A DNA stretch of 64,000 bases, taken from Clostridia bacterium (GTDB lineage: Bacteria; Bacillota; Clostridia; Christensenellales; Pumilibacteraceae). Position numbers and translations under genes: made by a program. A model generated the notes under the pieces. It was given only the letters and a program-made list of their open reading frames with translations. It was not told the origin of the DNA and searched no databases. The DNA lies in contig JAAWAB010000015.1 in assembly GCA_022791915.1 (NCBI GenBank), forward strand, positions 124,001-188,000, in the 5' to 3' direction. Positions 54,752-64,000 of this stretch are shown here, in pieces; the stretch's first letter is position 1, and each line of letters starts with the position of its first letter.

Positions 54752-57700
54752 ATGGAACGTGTGGAAACTCTTTCGTTAAAGCGCAAGACGGCAATGGCAA
54801 TCTGCGCTTTTTTCAGCTTGTTTGTGCTCGCGTTGAGCGTAATGATTTTGAACGGGGGTACGGCTTACGCCGCGCCCGTACAAACGTATACCGCCGTAGC
54901 GGCAACGTATAAAAGCGGGCAAGCCGCATATGCGGGATACACCACGGCGGCACAGCTGAAAGAACGGCTGACCGTTGTGGGCACGTATGACGAGAGCGGC
55001 ACGCAGAAAACGGCAACGCTGACTGCCGACGAATACGAAATCGCCATTCCCGGCATGACGGTGGAAAACGACACCGTGATTCCCAAAGGAACGGCGTCGG
55101 TAACGGTGACGAGCGGGGATGCGAGCGTTACCGTGCCCGTAACCGACCCTACGAAATTAGACGGAGAAATCGCAGTATTTGTAAACACGCTATCGGCGGA
55201 CGCCGAAACGCTTGCAAGTGCGGTGACGGTGAAAAAAGGGAACACGATTCTTCCCGCGGAACTGTATACGGTGGCGGCGGGAGAAAGTTTTGCTACCGAC
55301 AAAACGTTCACCGTAACGTTTTTGCCTACGGGCGACGAGCAGGAAGTTACAATAGGCGATGCGCTCACCGCCGTGGAAGTGGGCGTGAAAGCAAATTACA
55401 CGCAAGAGAACGGCTACTACAAAGAACCCGTGAGCGACGACGGCGTGGCGTATTCGGCGTTTGTTGCGGGCATGACGAAAGAGCAATACGTGCCCGCGCT
55501 CGATGTTGTGGGCGTATACGGGAGCGTGCGCGTTGCGTTTACCGTGGGCGGAACGACGCCCGACGGAAAAACCGTTTCGGTGGATTTATGGAATTTGCCT
55601 GCTAATCGCGCCACTATTACCGTTTCGGCGGGCAGTGTGCGCGGAACGCTTACCGTGCCCGTGGAAGACGAAAAAATCGTTAAAGTGAATGCGGTGTATA
55701 ACGGGACGAAAACATTGTATCCGTACGATAAACTGACGCTTTCGGATATTACGGTTACGCTCCGTTATAATAATAAACGGGACGGCGACGTGATTACGAA
55801 CACATCTTATTACGGAGTGGAAGGCGTACTCACACCGTCGGGGGAAGAAATCGGCGCGTTGTTGGCGGGAACGCAGACGACGTATAGCAAAAAAGTGTTG
55901 GTGCGATTCGGTGAAACGCCGTCGGGCGGCGTTTTTCAGCCCGACCTTACGATTGCGCCTGCGGAAATTTTGATAGAAGGAATTAACTGGGTAGAGCCGA
56001 GCAGTTTGGGAAGTTTCAGCGGTTCGCTTGCCACGCAGACCGTTTTTCAGGATATCAATTTCAGTGGATTGAATATAGCGTTTGAATTCGAGGACGGCGA
56101 GCCTGTGACCGTGGCGCTGGACGATATTGCCGAATATTGCAGTGTGGAATATCAGACGAATAAATCGGGTTCTTACGTAAACATCGGCACAGATACGATA
56201 ACGGACGGAAAAGTAACGGAGCGGTTTAAGTTTGACCGTTCGGTAACACATTTTCGGATTACGTGTAAAATCGGTACGCTCACAAAGAGTCAGAGGTATC
56301 AGGCGGGTGAAATCAACCTTGCGTCGCATGCGTTGCCTGCGTTTAATACGGCGGAGATTTCGTATACGGACGGCTGTTTCAAGGTGATAGAAGGCGTTGA
56401 AAAAACCACGGTCATCGACGACGAAACGGTTGATTTTATGTCGGTTTCCGTTTATGACGTGGTGAGCGGGACGGAAAGCGGTATTTCGACGGGCGCGCGT
56501 TATGTGTCGGACGAAAGCGGCGACAGAATCGTGTTTACCCGCGGCGGCACCTTCCGCGTGAAAGTGACGCTGACCGATAACGAATGCCGCAACGTGTGGC
56601 AGTGGGCGAATGCGGAGAGCATGGGCGCGAAAGCGGACGGAAACTTTGTAATTTATTACGACGTGACGGTGCTCAAAGCGGACGTAACGGTTACGTTGCA
56701 AAATTACGCTACGGCGGGCGCCGCCGACCGCATATACGGCACGGTGGGCGAGAAAGACGTACCTACCGTTGCGATTTCGGGAACCACGGACGCGCTTACG
56801 GTGAACAAGGGCGAAGTGGGCGAGAGCGAGCAGAATAGTCACGTTTACGATTTCCGTTATTACGGCTTTACGGACGAGCACGGCACCGAGTATACTGCCG
56901 AAAACCCGTCCAAAGTTGCGCCCAAAAATGTGGGCAGTTATACGTTGGTGGCGGTGACGAGCGCAACACCGCAATTTAATGCGGGCAAGAGTGCGCCCGT
57001 ATCGTTTGAAATTACGCCGAAAGAACTTACGGCGGGCAATCTGACAAAAACGGTTACGTATACGCGCGGCACAAAATACGAAGGGTCGGATTTGGTGAAA
57101 CTCGGAGACGACTTGGTGAAAACGGCGGGGTACAACGACACGCTCGACAAGGTTGTGGAAATTGACGAATCGGCGATTCCGACGGGCGGTGCGACGCACA
57201 AGGGCGAATATTCGATTCCCATTACGATAATTTCGGACAACTACAAGTGGGCTGCCGACGCGGGCGCTACGGGCGCGGTTGCTACGGCGAAACTGATTAT
57301 AAGGCAACGCACGCTTTCGTTTGACGTGACGGGTGACGGGAGTTGGTATACATACGGCGAAAGCGGCAGTGTGCCTACCACGGCGAACGACTTTGAAACG
57401 AAGCAGTATGTAGACATAGAAACCACGTACTATTCGGTGGAAGGAAGTACCGAAACGGAAGTTGTGCTTTCGGCTGAAAATCCGCTATCCGCATGGAATG
57501 CGGGCGATTATAAAGCGGTATTTTCGGCAAAGGTCAAAACGAGCGACGATGCGGAGTTGAACGCCTTATATGCGGAAGAAGTGGCAAAGGGCGATTACGA
57601 ATGCGCGAGCAAGACGGCGACGTTTACCGTGTATCCCGCCAAAGTTGCCACGATGGATATCCGTATTCCCACGAATGCGATTTACAAAGCGAGTGCGTAC

Positions 57701-60700
57701 GACGTGATTTTCGGCTCGTGGGCTACGGTTGCGGGGCAGTTGAAAAACGGCGACAACATCGAAGATATTTTTGCGCTTACGGTGGCGGGTACGCGGCAGG
57801 GCGCGATTGCGTCGCCTGTGTTCGGCACGGATGCGCTCGGCAACAAGACGTTGGAATTGACGGACGCGGATACGTATACGATTAGGCTTTCGTTTAAGGC
57901 GGACAACAAGAATTACGCATACGACAACGCGACGAACGAAGGCTTGCGACCGGACGAAGAAGAAACGTTTGTGATTTCTCCGCGTGCGTTGCAATTTATA
58001 TGGAAAGTGACGGTGGGCGGCGTCGAAAAGGAATACGCCGACGGCGATTTGACGTATTCGGGCAACGTGGTGGCGCACCCCGTGGCTGTGGCGAAGATAG
58101 ACGGCTTTACGGGCGTATTGCCTACGGTTACCGCGCAACAGTACGATATTTACAAGGGCATAGACGCTACGGGCGAGAAGATTACGGCAAACGACGTGAT
58201 AGACGCGGTGGCGTATTATATTGCGGTGAACGGATTCACGTGCGACGATGAATACAATTACACTTTGGACGGAGCGGGAAACGCTGCGTTGGCGTTTGAG
58301 ATTAAAACGTTGGCGCAAAGCGCGCTTACGTTGGTTGTGCCTACCGATTTACCCGACGGCGTGACGGCTACGGTGAGCGGAAACACTGCCACGGTTACGT
58401 ACAAGGGCGTAGCGTGGACGTTTGCCGACTTTGTGGAAACGCTGAACACGAACATATACACGGTGACGGTTGCGGATGGGAAATCCATGAAAAACGTGGA
58501 TACGTACACCGTATATTTGGCGCTTACGGGCAACTACGAATGGAAGTCGGACGTAGTGACGAGCGAACTGGGCGACGGCACGAAAGTGGTTGTATACACC
58601 GTGCAAGTGGAGCCGTTTACGGTGAATCTTTCGTTTGATACCGCCGACGGAACGGACACTACGGTGGTTGTATACGACGGGCTGGACAAAGCGCCCGTGC
58701 CGCGCGTGACCAACGGATTTGCGGGCGACGTGTTTACGTTCGGTTTGAAATTTAAGGCATACAATGCGGACAAATCGGCGCTTGTGGGCGATACGTTGGC
58801 GCGAGTGGTAAACGCGGGCTATTACAAGGCTACGGTTACGGCGCTCGGCAATGGCAATTACGTATTGCCGGCGGGGGACGAAAACGTTTCTGCTTTATTT
58901 ACCGTAAAAAAAGCGGCAGTGGCTTTGCCCACGTTGCCCGAAACGGTTACGGGAATTTTTAGCGGGCACACGCAAGAATTTGTGTTCGGTGCGGCGAGCG
59001 GCGGCACGTGGTTGGGCGAAAACGACGCCGACATTGCGGCAACGGTAACGCGCACCATTCCCGCAAGTTGGTTTATGCCTTTGGGTGCGTCGGACAAAAC
59101 GTTTGCGGTGGCGAATGCGTTTGCGGCGCGCACGAGAACACTCACGATTACCGACGCGGGCATATATACCTTTGTGTTTACGTTGTCGGACGGGGCGAAG
59201 GCGAATTACTACTGGGACGGCATGGGCGGCGAGCTCGATTTTGCGGGTTCGGCGAGCGCATACATATACGACATGGGTGCGGGCAAAACGATAACGATGA
59301 ACCGCATGGAGATTTTTGCGCCCGTGCTGGGGGAACGCCGTGAGCAGGAGCAGGAAAGCGCGACGAACATTGCGGATTTGTTTACCAAACCTACGGAACA
59401 AGGCGTGACGTACACCACTTCTTACGGCAAGTACGACGGTACGGACGTGGCGGGAGATAATCCGTTTGCAAGCGGGATGCCTGAACGCGGCGAATATTAC
59501 ATTCAGTTAAAAGTGCTTGCGGCGAATAATCCGCTCAACTACGTATGGGTGGAGAATCCAAACGACAAAGTGGGGAGCAACAGCTATGTGCACGCATATG
59601 CGTCGTACACGTACGGCGAAGATACCGACGGCGTGAGTATTCGGTTATACTTTATGATAACGAGCTCGCGGTTGTTCTTCGATTACGACATGGCGGGTTA
59701 TGTGTTCGGCAACAACGGCGTGGGCGGCATTGATGATTTAGCCGAACTGCTCACGATGAAAGCGGACGCGGGGCACGATTATGGCGACGGCGGTTGGGAC
59801 TCGTATGCGCCGAGCGTGGAGAACGCAGAACCGCAGATTAAAGCGGACAGCGTGAAATTCTATGCGTCGGGCGATGCGGATACCGTAATTACCGATTTGG
59901 AAAACGGTTTGCCTTGGAATGTGGGCGAATACACCGTGAAATTCACCGTAGATTTTAGGAAGGACGATGCGGGGCAGGATATTTATCAATCGAAAAACTT
60001 TACGTTATCGTTTGCCGTAACGCCGCGCGCAATCAAGGTGGCGTGGGGCGCCGAGGTTGACGAAAAGTCGGCTTACAAAGGGGATGCGTATATTCTTACG
60101 GCTACGGTAGACGATTCGGTGATTCCGCAAAGAGCGAGCGGGAAGATTGTTGCGCCCGATTTGGAAGTGATTGTGGCGAACGGGTCGGCTACGGCGGGCT
60201 TGGGTGGAAAACCCGTGAACGCGGGCAAGTACACGCTTACGGTGCGTATTGCGGGCGGCACGAGCAATGCCGATAACTTTATGATTGTTACCGATACGAG
60301 CGACCCCGACTACGCGAGTTATGCGCTGACGCACGAATTCGAGATTTTGCCGCTTACCGTGAGCATTGTGGGCAACGCGGTAAACAATCACATGTACGGA
60401 GAAAAGATTCCGAGCGGCGCGGGCAACGGGCATTTGTGGACGTATGCTGCGGGTTCGGAGCAGTTTAAGAACGGCGACGGGCAATACATATCCGTTTCGA
60501 TTTGCGTGAAAAACGGCGAAGGCGCGAGTACGTCGTACACCGAAGTGGGCGCAAAGCCGAACGTGGGCACGTATTATATTCGTCTTGCTTGGGCGGACGC
60601 GAACGCGGCGTATGCGAAAAATTACACGGTTACGTTCGACGGATTCGACGGTACGCCGGGCACGCGCAATCCCGCCGTGTTTGTGGTGGGAAAGCGCGCC

Positions 60701-63700
60701 GTTACGGTGAATATTGCGTCGGCGAGCGCTACGAGCGTATACGGCACGGAGATGAGCGACGCATTGTTATACCGCGAAGGCGTGGTGTATACAATCACGA
60801 GCGACGTGAAACTTGCGGATAGCGCGAAAAACGTATTCTCGCTTAACGTGAAAGTGGGCGACACCGATGAACTTGCGGGGCAGTATGCGCCCGTAAGCGG
60901 AACGTACAGACTGTGTTTTGCGGCGAGCAATGAAAACTATGCCGTTACGTTTACGGTAGACGGGGCGGAAGAAACGGGCGGCAGTGTGCCGTATGTGATT
61001 ACGCCTGCGTCTATCGGCATGGGTGGTGTGACCGTTACGGATTACGACGACGTGTACGACACGGAGTGGCACGCGTTATTTACGCAGGTGAGCGGCGCGC
61101 CCGTGCTTGTGAACGGAGCGGAAAACGATTCTACGGTTGTGTGGCAAGTGGCGATTGCAAATAAGGGCGACACAGTTCCCGCCGATTGGGATTCGCTTGT
61201 TTGGACGGATTACAATGCACAAACGCACGGTGTGAAAGACTTTGGAACGCAGTACTATTTTATGAAAGTGACTGCCGAAAATCATGCGCCCGCATATTAC
61301 AACGCGCCGATTACGATGAACGTGACGAAGGCGGAGTTGACCGTTTCGGTGAATCTTACGATTACGTTCGGCGAAAAGAGTCCTGCGGCGTATGATGGCA
61401 TGAACGCATACAAAACCGAAATGAACGACTTATATGCGAAAGGCGGCATATATACGGTTACGGGATTTGCGGGCGACGAAAAAAGTAAGTTCAATCCGAC
61501 CGATTATGCGGTATTCGGGCTTTCGGGCACGTTTACGTATACTGCCGGTTACGCGGCGGGCGCCGACGTGGGAACGTATGGCGTAACGCTTAATGTGAGC
61601 GGGCTGTCGGCTACCAACTACACGTTTACGGCGGGCACGGGCGTGCTTACGGTGGAAAAGCTGGAACTGCAACTTGCCATCGACGACCAAGAAAGTGTAT
61701 ACTATACGGACGAAATGAAAGCGCTGACGTTCGGCGTGGCGTTTACGCAAAATTCCACCTATTATCCCGAGCGCAAGCTGACGGAAAGCGACTTGACGAT
61801 TGCCGCGTATGCGGACGTATTCACGCTTACCACGGCGGCGTACAAAGACGGTAAAACCGAGAAAGAGTTCACGAACGACGTGGGCGAATATGCTATCGAC
61901 TTTGTTGTGGCGGAGTCGGCGAAAAAGAATTACAGCGTGAGCAAAACGGGCAATGCGATATACGAGATTACGCCCGCGGCGCTTGTGCGTGCCGAAGTTT
62001 CGCCGTATGTTTCCGATTACGACGAAGCCGAACATGCGTTGCTTACGTTTACCAAAGAGGCGGCAACGTTGGACGGCACCGATTCGGCGCTTGTGTACGA
62101 ATATTATGTGTCGGGCAATGCGGTGAGCGAAAGCGCCGCTTTGGGTATTTGGGATACTCTTACGGGGGTTGTTTCGGATATTCCGAAAGCAATCAATGCG
62201 GGCACGTATTATGTGTATTGCCGCATAACGGCGCCCAATTACGCACCCATTTGCGTGCGCGCCGATTCGAAAATTCATCAGGCGCAAAACGGATTTACGG
62301 ACGACGGCGTGTTTAACTTTGCGAACGGCAATGCGGCGGCTTGGGATTCGGGTACGGAGTTTAATCCCGACGACTATGCGGGCGCAATCGGTTGGACGTA
62401 CGGGTTATATGAAACCACGTATCACGAAAACGGATACAACGAAAACGGCAATCAGAAAGTGAACGAGCCTGTGGCGAAATTCACGCGCAAAATCGACGCA
62501 AACGGAGATGCCGACGGCGAATACGCGCTGACGGCGGCGTTATTCCGCAGAAACGAGAGCGGCTGGGGTACGGCGCTCCACACGGTTACCCTGAACGGCA
62601 ACACCGTGCAAGGCATGCTGAACGATATTTTTGCGGGCAACGTTGCGGGCGTAACCTTTGACGCGGGCACGTATCGGTTGCATATTACCATGGACGGCAA
62701 CGCCAACTTTGTGAAAATAGACGCCGACTACATCTTTTCGGTGGCAAAGGCAACGCTTACCGTTCAAGCCGAAAACGTGACGGTGCGCTACGGCGACGCC
62801 GTACCTGCGTTTAGCGGAACGTATGAGAAAAAGCCCGAAGTTGCGGGGCTGAAAATCAACAGTACGGCGGCGGGTGCGTTGCGCGAAACGGCAGACGACG
62901 TGATATCCGTATTCGGCGGCGGCAAACTTACGTTTGTTACCGATTACGTTACGGGAAGTTCGGCAACGGGTTATGCGGGCAAAGATTGCTATATCCGTGC
63001 GAACGGGTGGGATAACGAAAATCCGTATTCGTATTATTCGTCGGCAAACTACGAACTGAATTTCGAGGAAACGAGATTCACGGTGGAAAAGCGAGCGATT
63101 GCCATTGCGATTGCCGACCAGGAAACAAACTACAATCTGTATGAAACGGCGGAAAACGGAACGGTTAGCAAGGTTACGCCCAACACGCTGACCTTTACGT
63201 TGACGGACGGAACGTTCTACGAAGGCGACACGGACGTGCGCAGTGAAACGGACGACGCCGACTGGGCGAACGCGCCTGCGGACGGAAACAACAAGCAGAA
63301 CGTATTCACGCTTACCACCGACGCGCTCAAAAAGTATAACGCCGATTTAACGGCGGACACTGCCGACAAGGGCGCATATACGATTTACGCAATGTTTGCC
63401 AACGCCGATTACCGAAACAATTACGACGTGACGGTTACGGGCAACAACACGCAGGCGGCGGACGAACAATCGCTGATTATAGGCGGCGCCATGAACGCGG
63501 GCACGTTTACGGTGTATCCCGCTACGGTGGTGATTGGGGTGAAGTCGCCCGAGAATCAGATATACAGCGGCACGGAGAAGAAGGCGGAAGCGTATATTGT
63601 GGGCGCCGAAGAGTTGGCACTTACGTTTACGTATGCGTACAGTAAAGACGGCGTAGCAATGGGCGAAGGGGAACTCCCCAAAGACGTGGGCGCATACAGC

Positions 63701-64000
63701 GTTGTGGTGAGTGCGGCGGACGAGAACTACAAGACGCAATACACGTACAGCGGATTTTCCATTACGCCCGCCACGCTTACGGTGAAAGCGGTGAATGCCG
63801 CGTACGACGGCGAAACGGTGACGGACGAAACGGTTTTCGTGCAATACGGCACCGCATTCCCCGCAGACGGAGCAAAACGGGAAGAGAACGGAAAAGTGCG
63901 GTTCGGCGGCGTGAAAGTGCTGTATTCGAGCGCGCACGTAGACGCCGACGTTTTGGCGGAACTTGCGGAGAACGGCGAAATAAGCGGCACGCCCGTATAT
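54752..64000 (+). CDS. Giant MBG/Ig-like repeat surface protein (truncated at window end; >=3083 codons, absent from the ORF track)
   Basis: RBS aaaaaggagtgggactATG; MERVETLSLKRKTAMAICAFFSLFVLALSVMILNGGTAYA signal peptide. The frame is still open at 64000 (63998-64000 = Tyr), and no same-frame plus-strand ORF in the track starts or stops in this span. Repeats such as (W/K)NAG(D/T)Y...F.V.... Confidence 0.85.
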   Translation, partial: MERVETLSLKRKTAMAICAFFSLFVLALSVMILNGGTAYAAPVQTYTAVAATYKSGQAAYAGYTTAAQLKERLTVVGTYDESGTQKTATLTADEYEIAIPGMTVENDTVIPKGTASVTVTSGDASVTVPVTDPTKLDGEIAVFVNTLSADAETLASAVTVKKGNTILPAELYTVAAGESFATDKTFTVTFLPTGDEQEVTIGDALTAVEVGVKANYTQENGYYKEPVSDDGVAYSAFVAGMTKEQYVPALDVVGVYGSVRVAFTVGGTTPDGKTVSVDLWNLPANRATITVSAGSVRGTLTVPVEDEKIVKVNAVYNGTKTLYPYDKLTLSDITVTLRYNNKRDGDVITNTSYYGVEGVLTPSGEEIGALLAGTQTTYSKKVLVRFGETPSGGVFQPDLTIAPAEILIEGINWVEPSSLGSFSGSLATQTVFQDINFSGLNIAFEFEDGEPVTVALDDIAEYCSVEYQTNKSGSYVNIGTDTITDGKVTERFKFDRSVTHFRITCKIGTLTKSQRYQAGEINLASHALPAFNTAEISYTDGCFKVIEGVEKTTVIDDETVDFMSVSVYDVVSGTESGISTGARYVSDESGDRIVFTRGGTFRVKVTLTDNECRNVWQWANAESMGAKADGNFVIYYDVTVLKADVTVTLQNYATAGAADRIYGTVGEKDVPTVAISGTTDALTVNKGEVGESEQNSHVYDFRYYGFTDEHGTEYTAENPSKVAPKNVGSYTLVAVTSATPQFNAGKSAPVSFEITPKELTAGNLTKTVTYTRGTKYEGSDLVKLGDDLVKTAGYNDTLDKVVEIDESAIPTGGATHKGEYSIPITIISDNYKWAADAGATGAVATAKLIIRQRTLSFDVTGDGSWYTYGESGSVPTTANDFETKQYVDIETTYYSVEGSTETEVVLSAENPLSAWNAGDYKAVFSAKVKTSDDAELNALYAEEVAKGDYECASKTATFTVYPAKVATMDIRIPTNAIYKASAYDVIFGSWATVAGQLKNGDNIEDIFALTVAGTRQGAIASPVFGTDALGNKTLELTDADTYTIRLSFKADNKNYAYDNATNEGLRPDEEETFVISPRALQFIWKVTVGGVEKEYADGDLTYSGNVVAHPVAVAKIDGFTGVLPTVTAQQYDIYKGIDATGEKITANDVIDAVAYYIAVNGFTCDDEYNYTLDGAGNAALAFEIKTLAQSALTLVVPTDLPDGVTATVSGNTATVTYKGVAWTFADFVETLNTNIYTVTVADGKSMKNVDTYTVYLALTGNYEWKSDVVTSELGDGTKVVVYTVQVEPFTVNLSFDTADGTDTTVVVYDGLDKAPVPRVTNGFAGDVFTFGLKFKAYNADKSALVGDTLARVVNAGYYKATVTALGNGNYVLPAGDENVSALFTVKKAAVALPTLPETVTGIFSGHTQEFVFGAASGGTWLGENDADIAATVTRTIPASWFMPLGASDKTFAVANAFAARTRTLTITDAGIYTFVFTLSDGAKANYYWDGMGGELDFAGSASAYIYDMGAGKTITMNRMEIFAPVLGERREQEQESATNIADLFTKPTEQGVTYTTSYGKYDGTDVAGDNPFASGMPERGEYYIQLKVLAANNPLNYVWVENPNDKVGSNSYVHAYASYTYGEDTDGVSIRLYFMITSSRLFFDYDMAGYVFGNNGVGGIDDLAELLTMKADAGHDYGDGGWDSYAPSVENAEPQIKADSVKFYASGDADTVITDLENGLPWNVGEYTVKFTVDFRKDDAGQDIYQSKNFTLSFAVTPRAIKVAWGAEVDEKSAYKGDAYILTATVDDSVIPQRASGKIVAPDLEVIVANGSATAGLGGKPVNAGKYTLTVRIAGGTSNADNFMIVTDTSDPDYASYALTHEFEILPLTVSIVGNAVNNHMYGEKIPSGAGNGHLWTYAAGSEQFKNGDGQYISVSICVKNGEGASTSYTEVGAKPNVGTYYIRLAWADANAAYAKNYTVTFDGFDGTPGTRNPAVFVVGKRAVTVNIASASATSVYGTEMSDALLYREGVVYTITSDVKLADSAKNVFSLNVKVGDTDELAGQYAPVSGTYRLCFAASNENYAVTFTVDGAEETGGSVPYVITPASIGMGGVTVTDYDDVYDTEWHALFTQVSGAPVLVNGAENDSTVVWQVAIANKGDTVPADWDSLVWTDYNAQTHGVKDFGTQYYFMKVTAENHAPAYYNAPITMNVTKAELTVSVNLTITFGEKSPAAYDGMNAYKTEMNDLYAKGGIYTVTGFAGDEKSKFNPTDYAVFGLSGTFTYTAGYAAGADVGTYGVTLNVSGLSATNYTFTAGTGVLTVEKLELQLAIDDQESVYYTDEMKALTFGVAFTQNSTYYPERKLTESDLTIAAYADVFTLTTAAYKDGKTEKEFTNDVGEYAIDFVVAESAKKNYSVSKTGNAIYEITPAALVRAEVSPYVSDYDEAEHALLTFTKEAATLDGTDSALVYEYYVSGNAVSESAALGIWDTLTGVVSDIPKAINAGTYYVYCRITAPNYAPICVRADSKIHQAQNGFTDDGVFNFANGNAAAWDSGTEFNPDDYAGAIGWTYGLYETTYHENGYNENGNQKVNEPVAKFTRKIDANGDADGEYALTAALFRRNESGWGTALHTVTLNGNTVQGMLNDIFAGNVAGVTFDAGTYRLHITMDGNANFVKIDADYIFSVAKATLTVQAENVTVRYGDAVPAFSGTYEKKPEVAGLKINSTAAGALRETADDVISVFGGGKLTFVTDYVTGSSATGYAGKDCYIRANGWDNENPYSYYSSANYELNFEETRFTVEKRAIAIAIADQETNYNLYETAENGTVSKVTPNTLTFTLTDGTFYEGDTDVRSETDDADWANAPADGNNKQNVFTLTTDALKKYNADLTADTADKGAYTIYAMFANADYRNNYDVTVTGNNTQAADEQSLIIGGAMNAGTFTVYPATVVIGVKSPENQIYSGTEKKAEAYIVGAEELALTFTYAYSKDGVAMGEGELPKDVGAYSVVVSAADENYKTQYTYSGFSITPATLTVKAVNAAYDGETVTDETVFVQYGTAFPADGAKREENGKVRFGGVKVLYSSAHVDADVLAELAENGEISGTPVY

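Noticed and set aside
55586-57307. 573-aa minus-strand ORF and other long antisense ORFs (e.g. 61430-62287)
   Set aside because: They are antisense to the open giant surface protein frame. Compositions rich in R/H/V are typical of shadow ORFs in this codon usage, and there are no RBSs.
1-64000. CRISPR arrays, IS elements, tRNA/rRNA genes, prophage
   Set aside because: I looked for regular spacer/repeat arrays, transposase motifs and tRNA-like cloverleaves while reading and saw none; a tool scan (tRNAscan, ISfinder) would be needed to exclude them.

Overview
Chromosomal window from a probably spore-forming, Firmicutes/Clostridia-like bacterium. The lineage is inferred from a SpoIIE-like protein, a SpoVB-like flippase, YaaT/RicT, an L-box riboswitch and an ECF S component next to coaX. 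Most of the window is densely packed, mainly plus-strand housekeeping genes: aconitase, Lrp regulator plus aminotransferase, greA-lysS, a decarboxylase-tmk-holB-yaaT cluster, ferredoxin, coaX, hom, pyrG, serS, glucokinase, rubrerythrin. The right-hand third holds surface and catabolic genes: a 1140-aa Ig-like surface protein, a 1895-aa M60-like (mucinase-type) metalloprotease, an AraC regulator with a ROK-nagB-nagA-epimerase operon, and a giant surface protein still open at the window end (>=3083 codons). I saw no tRNA, rRNA, CRISPR array, IS element or prophage. Most interesting points: (1) a 60-aa protein with 14 Cys behind a multi-hairpin leader; (2) an RnlA/RNase LS-like HEPN toxin homologue with no RnlB-like partner; (3) an undiagnosed tandem-hairpin leader upstream of an ECF-S/coaX pair; (4) several apparently leaderless genes, including an AraC regulator whose -35 lies in one arm of a perfect 11-bp inverted repeat; (5) a G8 tract inside a hairpin in the leader of the giant surface gene; (6) an HPr-like protein that lacks the active-site His. 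All family calls are by eye; no database searches were run.
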